From Mycobacteriaceae bacterium (lineage in GTDB: Bacteria; Actinomycetota; Actinomycetes; Mycobacteriales; Mycobacteriaceae), in contig JAIEPH010000114.1 of assembly GCA_019749805.1 (NCBI GenBank), forward strand, positions 1 through 64,000: a stretch of DNA of 64,000 bases, read 5' to 3'. How positions within the stretch are numbered: position 1 is the stretch's first letter; every line of letters begins with the position of its first letter. The notes under the pieces are model-generated. The model saw nothing but the letters and a program-made list of their open reading frames with translations, searched no databases and had not been told where the DNA came from. A program made the position numbers and the translations under genes. Positions 1-7,556 of the stretch are shown here, piece after piece.

Positions 1-1166
1 GCCCTTCCATGCTCTCTGTCGATGTCGCAGTCGTAGGCGGGGTGATCGCAGCCCGGGAACCGGCATGTCATATCCCGACACCGGATGAAGGTGGCCAGCG
101 CCGCACTGGGGAGGTAGCGCGGTTCGGGTGCGGTGTCGCCGGGGTGGCGGATCGGGACGATCTTCGCGGTGCCGGCGATTTTGGCGGCCAGCAAGGGGGC
201 GGGCAGCATCCCGCCGCCCAGCAGCGCGGCCGGTGGGGTGGCCGCGATGACGGGTGTCAGTGGTGCTGGAGTGAGGGCTTCTCGCAGGGTCATCTCGCGT
301 AGCGGCTTGTCGACGGGGTGCGGGGGTTCTTGGCCGTCCAGCTGCACCGGGGTGTCATCGGTGAGTGACTCCTGGTGGGCGATGACATGCACCACCACCG
401 TGCTGGGCTCGGCGGTGGCGGCGTCACAGTCGGGGTGATCGCAGGCGCAGGCCAGCCGGTCGCCGCGGTGACCCAACGCCCCCAGCGCGGCGGCGCGGCG
501 CTGGGCCAGGGTGCGGGGATCGTTGTCGCACACCGTGGCCGCGATGGCGTCCAATCGTTGGTCGAGGGCTTCGCCGTCGGTGATGATGAGTCGGCCTTCG
601 ACCCACACGGTGCCCGACCCGTCGTCGGGGTCGCGGACATCGACATGACAGTCCCGGGTGCGTTCCTCGGTGCGCCGCACCGCGGCCGGGTCGTAGCGAT
701 GCACCCAGGAGTCGATCTCACGCTCGATCTTCTCGGCCGACAACGATGCCCACCCGATGACGTGGGCGGCGATGTCGGTGTCGACTGTGGCCAGGGCGTG
801 CGGGTCGTCGATCAGCCGGGTGCGGTTGACGATCGTGGCGACCATCCGGTAGCTGATCGCTCCGGCGGCGAACACCTCGGCGACGCGGGGGAGCCGGTGG
901 TGCAGGGAGTCGGCGATCAGCAGTTGGTGCGAGGCCACCCCCAGCGACACGTTCTGCGCCGCCGCTACTGAGGCGGCCACCGCACCCCAGTTGTCCAGGC
1001 ACCACTGCTCACGCTCGGCGGAGCCGTCGGCGGCGCGCAAGCGTTCCAGTTCCTCGACCGAGGCCAACAGCCGACGCGCGCAGGCGGCGTTCTCCACCCG
1101 CGCCCACGCCCTGACCGCCGCCGAACCCCGGCTGCGGTGCGCCTCGGCCACCAACCAATCGAACAT
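1..1166 (-). CDS. DUF222/HNH endonuclease (13E12 family), partial
   Basis: The gene starts at ATG 1166 and stays open to the first bases of the window, so its 3' end lies outside. About 388 residues are visible. Most of this is a DUF222-like helical region opening with MFDWLVAEAHRSRG; the last part enters the HNH zinc-finger nuclease core with RDMTCRFPGCDHPAYDCDID. Members of the family usually follow DID with a histidine and then TVPY or similar. Here DID is followed by REHGR, so the expected His is not seen. The family is multicopy in mycobacteria and linked to 13E12 repeats; its function is poorly known. The family assignment is secure; activity is doubtful. Confidence 0.85.
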   Translation of the reverse strand, partial: MFDWLVAEAHRSRGSAAVRAWARVENAACARRLLASVEELERLRAADGSAEREQWCLDNWGAVAASVAAAQNVSLGVASHQLLIADSLHHRLPRVAEVFAAGAISYRMVATIVNRTRLIDDPHALATVDTDIAAHVIGWASLSAEKIEREIDSWVHRYDPAAVRRTEERTRDCHVDVRDPDDGSGTVWVEGRLIITDGEALDQRLDAIAATVCDNDPRTLAQRRAAALGALGHRGDRLACACDHPDCDAATAEPSTVVVHVIAHQESLTDDTPVQLDGQEPPHPVDKPLREMTLREALTPAPLTPVIAATPPAALLGGGMLPAPLLAAKIAGTAKIVPIRHPGDTAPEPRYLPSAALATFIRCRDMTCRFPGCDHPAYDCDIDREHGR

Positions 1167-1219
1167 ACATTCGACATTAATCGGATCGTCGACATGAAAC
1201 CAGCAGCCCAACCCCAACC

Positions 1220-1242
1220 TGTGGACAAAACCCCAATTGGGG
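1220..1242 (-). promoter_or_regulatory. DnaA-box-like nonamer beside a 12-bp palindrome
   Basis: The minus strand reads TTGTCCACA at 1228-1220, the form preferred at mycobacterial origins. It is followed at 1231-1242 by the perfect palindrome CCCCAATTGGGG. The site lies in the 115-bp gap between the HNH gene and wzm. A single box is not an origin; it may instead be part of the conserved end sequence of the HNH repeat family. The sequence is certain, the function is not. Confidence 0.3.
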
Positions 1243-1281
1243 ATAACTCCGCCGCACGACCGCTCGGTCCGCGCGCGAAAG

Positions 1282-2112
1282 CTAAACCCAGTACGCGACG
1301 CGCGACCGGTATTGCCGCATCGCAAACGCGGCGAGCGTCCATCCGATGACGGTCAGCACAATGACCACGACCCAGTGGTGCACCTCTTGATCCGCGCCCA
1401 GCAGTGGGGCCCGCACGATATCCAGATAGTGCAGCAGCGGATTCAGTTCGACGATCCGCGCGTAGTCACCCGCCCCCTGCTGCTGCAACGTCGACTCGTT
1501 CCAGATGATCGGCGTCATGAAGAACAATAACTGGACCAGGCTGACAAGTAGCGGGCTGATGTCGCGGTACCGGGTCGCCAGAATGCCGAAGCACAGCGAT
1601 ACCCACACGCAGTTCAAGACGATCAGGAACAAGGCAGGGATGACCGCCAGGTCGGGCCAAGTCCAGGGTTTCGGATAGATGAACGCGATGACCACGAAGA
1701 TGATCATGTTGTGGCCGAACAGGATGATCTGCCGCCACACCAACCGGTACACGTGAACGGACAACGGCGTCGGAAGCTGTTTGATGAGGCCCTCATTCGC
1801 GATGAAGACCTCCGCGCCCTCGAGAATCGACGCGTTGATGAGGTTCCAGACGATAAGGCCCAGCGTCACGTAGGGCAGATGCTCTTCGAGCGGAAGCTTG
1901 AACAACTTGGAGTACAACAGGCCCATCGCCACCGCGGTGGCACCCGTCGCAATCGTGATCCAGAACGGCCCGAGCACGGACCTGCGGTAGCGCTGCTTGA
2001 TGTCCTGCCAGCCCAGGTGAAACCACAGCTCGCGTTTGCCGAAGCCCGCCACCAAGTCGCCCCAGGCGCGGCCAAACGTCTTCGACTGTGCGGCAGCGTC
2101 GGTGAACGTCAC
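1282..2112 (-). CDS. wzm: Galactan ABC exporter, membrane subunit Wzm (RfbD)
   Basis: This is a 276-residue ABC-2 type permease with about six membrane segments. The first, near residues 57-75, follows a cytoplasmic start containing WFHLGWQDIKQRYRRSVLG, a stretch typical of polysaccharide-export permeases. With Wzt it would move the lipid-linked galactan precursor of arabinogalactan across the inner membrane. It is the ortholog of Rv3783. Its ATG overlaps the end of glfT1 by 4 bases, so the two are translationally coupled, and it is the last gene of bpa-wzt-glfT1-wzm. Confidence is high from the sequence and the conserved neighbourhood. Confidence 0.93.
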   Translation of the reverse strand: MTFTDAAAQSKTFGRAWGDLVAGFGKRELWFHLGWQDIKQRYRRSVLGPFWITIATGATAVAMGLLYSKLFKLPLEEHLPYVTLGLIVWNLINASILEGAEVFIANEGLIKQLPTPLSVHVYRLVWRQIILFGHNMIIFVVIAFIYPKPWTWPDLAVIPALFLIVLNCVWVSLCFGILATRYRDISPLLVSLVQLLFFMTPIIWNESTLQQQGAGDYARIVELNPLLHYLDIVRAPLLGADQEVHHWVVVIVLTVIGWTLAAFAMRQYRSRVAYWV

Positions 2113-3011
2113 TGTGGGGGCCTCCCGAACATTTCCCTACGGCCCATGCGCCGCAACCGAATCCATTCCATCAGACCTGCGGGGTCGCGCCGCGACACCA
2201 AGAAGTACCAGCCGAACCGAACCCACTCCTGGAACACCAGCTTCCGCAGGCCCGGCTGCGACTGCAGGTATCCACGGTTGCGATACGTGAAGAACCGCTT
2301 GGTTTTGTCGTCGGGGTACTGCGTGTGCATCCGTCCGCCCAGGATCGGCTTGAACTCGTCGCCGCCCTGCGGGTGCAGATAGACCGCGTCCAGACAGGTG
2401 CCGAACGGCAGCCCCGTCCGCACCAGGCGACGGTGTAGCTCTGTCTCGTCGCCGCGCACGAACAGCCGCAGATCCGGTACGCCGGTGGCCTCCAGCGTGG
2501 ACGCGCGGAACAGTGCGCCGTTGAACAACGACGCGATGCCCCCAAGCAGATCGGTAGACGTCTCGGTGCGCAACTCTGAGACCCGGCGTCGCCACACCAA
2601 CCCGCGACGCAATGGAAACGCCAGGCGCCCAGGATCATTCATATCGCACACCATTGGCGAGACGGCTGCCAGCTGGTGCCTCTCCGCGCACGTTAGAAGA
2701 GTGCCCAGCACTTCGGAGTCGGCGGGCCGCCCGTCGTCGTCGGCCAGCCACACCCAGTCGCTACCGAGCGTGAGCGCGTGCAGCATCCCCAGCGCGAAAC
2801 CTCCAGCGCCGCCCAGGTTCCGCCGAGACCCAATGTATGTAGTCGGAAGCGGTTGTCCGGCAACGAGTTCGGCGACGCGCGGATCGTTGTCATTGTCGAT
2901 GACGATCAAGTGGTCCGGCGTGCGGGTCTGGGCCGCCACCGCTTCCAGCGACTTGGCTAGTTCGTCGGGACGCCGGTGCGTGACCACGACGGCGCACACC
3001 GTATTACTCAT
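2109..3011 (-). CDS. glfT1: Galactofuranosyltransferase GlfT1
   Basis: This 300-residue GT2-family transferase adds the first galactofuranose residues to decaprenyl-PP-GlcNAc-rhamnose, starting arabinogalactan synthesis. The N-terminus has the GT-A nucleotide-binding start AVVVTHRRPDELAKSL (residues 7-22), then GSRRNLGGAGGFA (61-73) and the metal-binding DDDG (91-94). I chose ATG 3011 because the protein then begins MSNTVCAVVVTHRR, as its orthologs do. That start overlaps the end of wzt by 8 bases; an upstream start at 3065 would lie deep in wzt. It is the ortholog of Rv3782 and sits between the two exporter subunits. Confidence 0.93.
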   Translation of the reverse strand: MSNTVCAVVVTHRRPDELAKSLEAVAAQTRTPDHLIVIDNDNDPRVAELVAGQPLPTTYIGSRRNLGGAGGFALGMLHALTLGSDWVWLADDDGRPADSEVLGTLLTCAERHQLAAVSPMVCDMNDPGRLAFPLRRGLVWRRRVSELRTETSTDLLGGIASLFNGALFRASTLEATGVPDLRLFVRGDETELHRRLVRTGLPFGTCLDAVYLHPQGGDEFKPILGGRMHTQYPDDKTKRFFTYRNRGYLQSQPGLRKLVFQEWVRFGWYFLVSRRDPAGLMEWIRLRRMGRREMFGRPPQ

Positions 3012-3819
3012 CGGGGACCGTAGCCGGCCAATCCGAGCGGTGTTCGTCGAGGACTTCGCGCACATGACGGGCGGCGTCCTCGCCCTCGTACGCGCGTACG
3101 ACCTCCTCGATCCCGCCGGTCATCTTGATGGTGCCGTGGTCGATCCACATCGCGGTCTTGCACAGCCGGGCCAGGAATTCGTTCGAGTGGCTGGCGAACA
3201 CCAGGATGCCGGAGCGCTCGACAAGGCTCTGCAGCCGCGACTGCGCCTTCTTCAGAAAGTCGGCGTCCACCGCTCCGATGCCCTCGTCGAGCAACAGGAT
3301 CTCGGGGTCGATGCTCGTCACCACACCCATCGCCAGACGTACCCGCATACCGGTCGAGTACGTACGCAACGGCATGGACAGGTAGTCGCCCAGCTCGGTG
3401 AAGTCCGCGATCTCGTCGACCTTGGCCAACATCTGCTTACGCGTCTGCCCGAGGAACAGTCCGCGGATGATGATGTTCTCGAAGCCGGTGATCTCCGGAT
3501 CCATGCCGACCCCGAGATCGAACACCGGCGCCACCCGGCCGGTCACCGTCGCGACGCCGCGGGTGGGTTCGTAGATGCCGGACAGCAGCCGCAGCAGCGT
3601 CGACTTCCCCGCGCCGTTGTGTCCGACGAGCCCGACGCGATCGCCGAGTTCCAGCGACATCGTGATGTCGCGCAGTGCCTCGATGACAACGACGTTGGAC
3701 TCGTTGCGGCCGATCGCGCCGCCGGCCTTCCCGAGGAACGCTTTCTTCAACGACCGCGACTTGGCGTCGAAGATCGGGAACTCCACCCACGCGTTGCGCG
3801 TCGAGATGTGCGGGGCCAC
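3004..3819 (-). CDS. wzt: Galactan ABC exporter ATPase Wzt (RfbE)
   Basis: This 271-residue ATPase energises galactan export with Wzm. Walker A is GHNGAGKST (residues 66-74), the signature motif is YSTGMRVRL (154-162) and Walker B is ILLLDE (174-179). The protein stops soon after the nucleotide-binding domain. It therefore lacks the C-terminal carbohydrate-binding domain of O-antigen Wzt proteins that recognise a capped chain. It starts at GTG 3819, 11 bases after the bpa stop, and overlaps glfT1. Ortholog of Rv3781. Confidence 0.93.
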   Translation of the reverse strand: MAPHISTRNAWVEFPIFDAKSRSLKKAFLGKAGGAIGRNESNVVVIEALRDITMSLELGDRVGLVGHNGAGKSTLLRLLSGIYEPTRGVATVTGRVAPVFDLGVGMDPEITGFENIIIRGLFLGQTRKQMLAKVDEIADFTELGDYLSMPLRTYSTGMRVRLAMGVVTSIDPEILLLDEGIGAVDADFLKKAQSRLQSLVERSGILVFASHSNEFLARLCKTAMWIDHGTIKMTGGIEEVVRAYEGEDAARHVREVLDEHRSDWPATVPDE

Positions 3820-3830
3820 GTGCAGGGCTC

Positions 3831-4331
3831 CTAGAGGTACTGACCGGTCCCGGCGCCGCCGCGCGGTCCAGCCATTCCTGGTGGCAGCGCACCCTGGCCC
3901 CGCATCTGCTCCAGCTGCTGGCGCGCCGCCATCTGCTGGGCGAACAGCGCCGTCTGGATGCCGTGGAAGAGGCCCTCCAGCCAGCCCACCAACTGTGCCT
4001 GCGCAATGCGAAGTTCGGCGTCGGACGGGACGCCGTCCTCGGTGAACGGCAGCGTCAGGCGCTCCAGCTCTTCGCGCAGCTCGGGCGCCAGGCCTTCCTC
4101 GAGCTCAGCGATGCTGGTCCGGTGGATCTCGCGCAGCCGGTTGCGGCTCGCGTCGTCCAGCGGCGCCGCACGCACCTCCTCCAGCAGCTGCTTGATCATC
4201 GTGCCGATCCGCATCACCTTCGCGGGCTGCTCGACCAGGTCGGTCAGCGATTTCCCGTCATCGTCCTGCGCGCCAGCGCCCGGATCGCCGCCGATGATCT
4301 CGATGCCGTCGTCGTCGTTGTTGGCTGTCAT
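3831..4331 (-). CDS. bpa: Bacterial proteasome activator Bpa (PafE)
   Basis: This 166-residue protein is an ATP-independent ring activator of the 20S proteasome. The C-terminus is GQYL, the motif that docks into proteasome alpha-ring pockets and opens the gate. The helical core has the conserved SLTDLVEQPAKVMRIG and LVGWLEGLFHGIQTALFAQQ. Start ATG 4331 is preceded by GGAGAGGGAC, a good ribosome-binding site, so the longer frame from 4391 is unlikely. It is the ortholog of Rv3780 and first in the operon with the galactan exporter. That linkage is conserved although the two functions look unrelated. Confidence 0.93.
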   Translation of the reverse strand: MTANNDDDGIEIIGGDPGAGAQDDDGKSLTDLVEQPAKVMRIGTMIKQLLEEVRAAPLDDASRNRLREIHRTSIAELEEGLAPELREELERLTLPFTEDGVPSDAELRIAQAQLVGWLEGLFHGIQTALFAQQMAARQQLEQMRGQGALPPGMAGPRGGAGTGQYL

Positions 4332-4649
4332 GTCCCTCTCCGCGCCAGTGGTCGCTGCGGTTTCGCGTCGTCGTCGCGGACCTATCGCCACGATCTGACG
4401 TACGTAGCGACACTAGCCCGTCAGTCTTGGCGAACCCGCAGTCCGGGCCCTGTGAATGGATTCATTCCGTGCTCCCGCGCCCTCAGCCACGAAAGTGCTA
4501 TGAGCACTCCGAACCCGGAGCCCGCTGCACTAGTATGGCTCGCCAGGTGACCCGTTTCGGGCCCGGCTGGGTAGCAACGGGTGGTTAGCCGGGCATCGTG
4601 CGCGATCGTGTCCGGTAGTGCAATTCAAGGACGCTTAAGGTGGGCTGGC
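4332..4649. other. Divergent intergenic region with a structured leader
   Basis: No gene over 20 codons is supported in these 318 bases. A -10-like TAGTAT lies at 4531-4536 for the rightward gene, implying a leader of about 105 bases. The leader contains CCCGtttCGGG (4551-4561) and a perfect 8-bp stem, GCCCGGCT at 4561-4568 with AGCCGGGC at 4587-4594, enclosing an 18-base G-rich loop. A leftward -10-like TAGTGT (complement of 4409-4414) could serve bpa. An inverted repeat GAATG-gatt-CATTC lies at 4454-4467. I do not recognise a known riboswitch class. Confidence 0.45.
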
Positions 4650-5846
4650 ATGGCATACGACGTCGCCCGGGTGCGTGGACTGCACCCGTCTCTGGGCGAC
4701 GGTTGGGTGCACTTCGACGCACAGCACGGCATGCTTCTTCCCGATGCCGTCGCGAGGGCTGTATCCACCGCCTTCCGGGGTTCGATGCCGACGTCGACTG
4801 GACCACATCCGTCGGCTCAACGCAGTGCCGCGGTGCTCACAGCCGCCCGCCAGGCGGTGGCCGATCTCGTCGGCGCGAACCCCGAAGGAGTCGTGCTCGG
4901 CTCGGACCGAGCCGTGCTGCTCACCAACCTGGCTGACGCGTCCGCCGCTCGCGTCGGTCTCGGCTACGAGATGGTGGTCACCCGGCTGGATGACGAAGCC
5001 AACATCGCCCCGTGGCTGCGAGCCGCCAATCGCTATGGCGCCAAGGTCAAGTGGGGCGAGGTCGACATCGAGACCGGCGAACTGCCGAGCTGGCAGTGGG
5101 AGGGCCTCATCACGGCGCCCACCCGGCTGGTCGCCATCACGTCGGCCTCGTCGACGTTGGGCACCGTCACCGATCTGCGGCCGGTCACCAAGCTGGTGCA
5201 CGACAACGGCGGCCTGGTGGTGGTCGACCACTCCGCCGCCGCGCCCTACCGCCTGATCGACATCGACGAGATCGATGCGGACGTGGTCGCCGTGAACGCC
5301 CTCGCCTGGGGCGGGCCCCCGATCGGTGCCCTGGTGTTCCGCGATCCGTCGATCATCGATTCGTTCGCCTCGGTGTCGCTGAACCCGTATGCCCGTGGTC
5401 CGGCCCGGCTGGAGGTCGGGTCGCATCAGTTCGGCCTACTCGCCGGCGTCGTCGCCAGCGTCGAATACCTGGCGTCCCTCGACGAGTCGGCGCAGGGCAC
5501 CCGTCGTGAACGACTCGCGACGTCAATGCAATCAGCGTCGTCCTACATGAGCCGGCTGTTCGACTACCTGCAAATGTCGTTGCGGTCGCTGTCCGCGGTC
5601 ATGGTGATCGGGCGGCCCGAAATACGCATTCCTGTCCTCAGTTTCGCGGTCAGCGACGTGCCGGCCGAGCGGGTGGTGCAGCGGCTGGCCGACAATGGCA
5701 TTCTGGCTATCGCGAACGCGGGCTCGCGGGTGCTCGACGTGATCGGCGTCAACGACATCGGCGGTGCTGTCACCGTCGGCCTGGCCCATTACACGACGAC
5801 CGCCGAAGTGGACCAGCTCGTTCGCGCACTGGCGTCGCTGGGCTGA
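4650..5846 (+). CDS. Class V aminotransferase-fold protein, PLP lysine missing
   Basis: This 398-residue protein resembles cysteine desulfurases and isopenicillin-N epimerases and is the ortholog of Rv3778c. The fold markers are present: VVVDHSAAAPYR holds the Asp that contacts the PLP ring nitrogen, and GPPIGALVF follows the active-site loop. However, the position where the family has SxHK (the Schiff-base lysine) reads VNALAWGG, with Ala in place of Lys. The protein should therefore not catalyse normal PLP chemistry unless another lysine takes over. Start ATG 4650 gives MAYDVARVRGLHPSLGDGW, as in orthologs. It lies divergent from bpa. Confidence 0.85.
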   Translation: MAYDVARVRGLHPSLGDGWVHFDAQHGMLLPDAVARAVSTAFRGSMPTSTGPHPSAQRSAAVLTAARQAVADLVGANPEGVVLGSDRAVLLTNLADASAARVGLGYEMVVTRLDDEANIAPWLRAANRYGAKVKWGEVDIETGELPSWQWEGLITAPTRLVAITSASSTLGTVTDLRPVTKLVHDNGGLVVVDHSAAAPYRLIDIDEIDADVVAVNALAWGGPPIGALVFRDPSIIDSFASVSLNPYARGPARLEVGSHQFGLLAGVVASVEYLASLDESAQGTRRERLATSMQSASSYMSRLFDYLQMSLRSLSAVMVIGRPEIRIPVLSFAVSDVPAERVVQRLADNGILAIANAGSRVLDVIGVNDIGGAVTVGLAHYTTTAEVDQLVRALASLG

Positions 5847-5858
5847 CGGTAGCCAACG

Positions 5859-6842
5859 TCAATCTGCCACGCGCAGAAGGATTTTCCCCGACACATCGCC
5901 GGACTTTAGCAACTCGTGCGCTTCACCGGCCTGCTCGATTCCGAACTCGGCACCGATGATCGGACGTACCTCACCGGCGGCGATCATCGGCCACACGTTG
6001 GCTACGACCTCGGTGACGATCTCGCCCTTGCTGGCTGGACCACTCACCGGACGGGACCGTAGCGCGGTCGCGATCACCCCGGCACGTTTGCCGAGGAGTT
6101 TTCCGATGTTCAGTTCGCCTTTGACTCCGCCCTGCATACCGATGATCACCAGGCGGCCGTCGGGGGCGAGCGCGTCGACATTGCGGTCGAGATAGGCGGC
6201 CCCCATGATGTCGAGAATCACGTCGGCGCCGGCGCCCCCGGTCTCCGCGCGCACACGTTCGACGAAATCCTCGTCGCGGTATCCGATGACGATCTCGGCG
6301 CCGAGCTCGGCGCACAGATCCTGCTTGTTCTTCGCTCCAGCCGTCACCGCAACCCGGCAACCGAGGGCAACGCCGACCTGGATCGCGTGGGTGCCGATAC
6401 CGCTGGCGCCGCCATGGACGAGCACGACCTGACCCGCCGACAGGCCCGCGGTCATCACGAGGTTCGACCACACGGTGCACGCGACCTCGGGCAGGGCAGC
6501 GGCGTGCCGCAGTGGCACCGACTCCGGTACGGGCATCACCTGCGGCGCGGGGACGGCCACGTACTCGGCGTAGCCCCCGCCCGCCAGCAGGGCGCAAACC
6601 GGCTGTCCGACGTCCCAGCCGGTGACTCCATCGCCCAGCGCGGCGATGGTCCCTGACACCTCCAGGCCGAGGGTCTCGCTGGCTCCCGGTGGCGGCGGAT
6701 ACTTGCCCGCGGCTTGCAACAGGTCGGCTCGGTTGACCCCCGCGGCGCTGATCTTGATCACGATCTCGTCTTCGCGGGGTGCAATGTCGGTAACTTCTTG
6801 CCAGGTCAACTGACCCTTGCTGGACACCACGATGGAATGCAT
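5859..6842 (-). CDS. NAD(P)H:quinone oxidoreductase, zinc-independent MDR family
   Basis: This 327-residue protein of the medium-chain dehydrogenase/reductase superfamily most resembles quinone oxidoreductases of the PIG3/TP53I3 type (Rv3777 ortholog). The N-terminal catalytic domain has GVNRADLLQAAGKYPPPPG (residues 35-53). The Rossmann motif is VLVHGGASGIGTHAIQVG. The structural and catalytic zinc cysteines of alcohol dehydrogenases are absent, as expected. It likely reduces quinones or other electrophiles with NADPH. It diverges from a MarR regulator 78 bases away, a common pairing for reductases induced by electrophiles; a regulatory link is inferred only. It is convergent with the PLP-fold gene, 12 bases apart. 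Confidence 0.88.
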   Translation of the reverse strand: MHSIVVSSKGQLTWQEVTDIAPREDEIVIKISAAGVNRADLLQAAGKYPPPPGASETLGLEVSGTIAALGDGVTGWDVGQPVCALLAGGGYAEYVAVPAPQVMPVPESVPLRHAAALPEVACTVWSNLVMTAGLSAGQVVLVHGGASGIGTHAIQVGVALGCRVAVTAGAKNKQDLCAELGAEIVIGYRDEDFVERVRAETGGAGADVILDIMGAAYLDRNVDALAPDGRLVIIGMQGGVKGELNIGKLLGKRAGVIATALRSRPVSGPASKGEIVTEVVANVWPMIAAGEVRPIIGAEFGIEQAGEAHELLKSGDVSGKILLRVAD

Positions 6843-6920
6843 TCAAAAAGCCTACTAGCCTGCGTAAACGCGTCTGTATGTTCCTGCCACAGCAACGCAC
6901 TGGGGATTTACCATTGCCGG

Positions 6921-7433
6921 ATGGAGAGGATCATAGGGGGGCGTACAGCCAGTGATATGCCTGGATTGGACATCGCCGAACAGAGGTCGTGGCAACACTT
7001 CCTCGACTCGGCGCTACGGATGTACGCGACCCTCAACCGGTCGCTTTTGGACGAACATCAACTGACCCTCAACGATGTGCGGTTGCTCGACATCTTGGAC
7101 AAGTCGACCACGGGGTCATCACGGATGGGAGATCTGGCAGACGCTCTCATGTCGTTGCCCAGCCGCGTCACGCGGCAGATCCGCCGCCTGGAATTGCAGG
7201 GCCTGGTGCGGCGCGGCGCGAGTCCAGAGGACGGTCGCGGGGTGCTCGCGACCATCACCGACGAGGGCAGGACCGCGGTACGCGAGGCAATGGCGACGTA
7301 CGGCGAGGGCGTGCGAGTGCACTTCCTCGGCCGATTGTCCCGTCCGCAGATCGCGGCGATGGGGGAGAACTGCAGGCGCATCAGCGTCGCGCTCAAGACT
7401 GCGGCGCCGCCGGCGAAGCTCGGCCGCGTCTGA
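6921..7433 (+). CDS. MarR-family transcriptional regulator
   Basis: The protein is about 170 residues. It carries a winged helix: LLDEHQLTLNDVRLLDIL, then the recognition region MSLPSRVTRQIRRLELQG and the wing GLVRRGASPEDGRGVLATIT. The DGR in the wing is typical of MarR proteins. MarR dimers usually repress adjacent genes and release DNA on binding a small ligand. The start is uncertain: ATG 6921 (MERII) or ATG 6957 (MPGLDIAEQ), the latter with a G-rich stretch 14 bases upstream. It is divergent from the quinone reductase, its most likely target. Confidence 0.88.
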   Translation: MERIIGGRTASDMPGLDIAEQRSWQHFLDSALRMYATLNRSLLDEHQLTLNDVRLLDILDKSTTGSSRMGDLADALMSLPSRVTRQIRRLELQGLVRRGASPEDGRGVLATITDEGRTAVREAMATYGEGVRVHFLGRLSRPQIAAMGENCRRISVALKTAAPPAKLGRV

Positions 7434-7464
7434 GTCGTAAGCGACCACCAGTACGCTTGTCGAC

Positions 7465-7554
7465 GGTGGCGTGGCAGAGCGGCCTAATGCACTCGCCTTG
7501 AAAGCGAGAGACGGCTAAAACCGTCCGGGGGTTCAAATCCCTCCGCCACCGCCA
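7465..7554 (+). tRNA. tRNA-Ser (anticodon TGA)
   Basis: The acceptor stem is GGTGGCG (7465-7471) with CGCCACC (7544-7550), discriminator G and encoded CCA at 7552-7554. The anticodon stem CTCGC/GCGAG holds loop CTTGAAA, giving TGA for UCA codons. The T-arm contains GTTCAAATC and a long variable arm is present, as in serine tRNAs. The encoded CCA ends 2 bases before the stop of the convergent MocR gene. Confidence 0.97.
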
Positions 7555-7556
7555 CG

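Noticed and set aside
4501..4551. 16-codon ORF in the bpa/PLP-fold intergenic region
   Set aside because: It has no ribosome-binding site and would overlap the predicted promoter.
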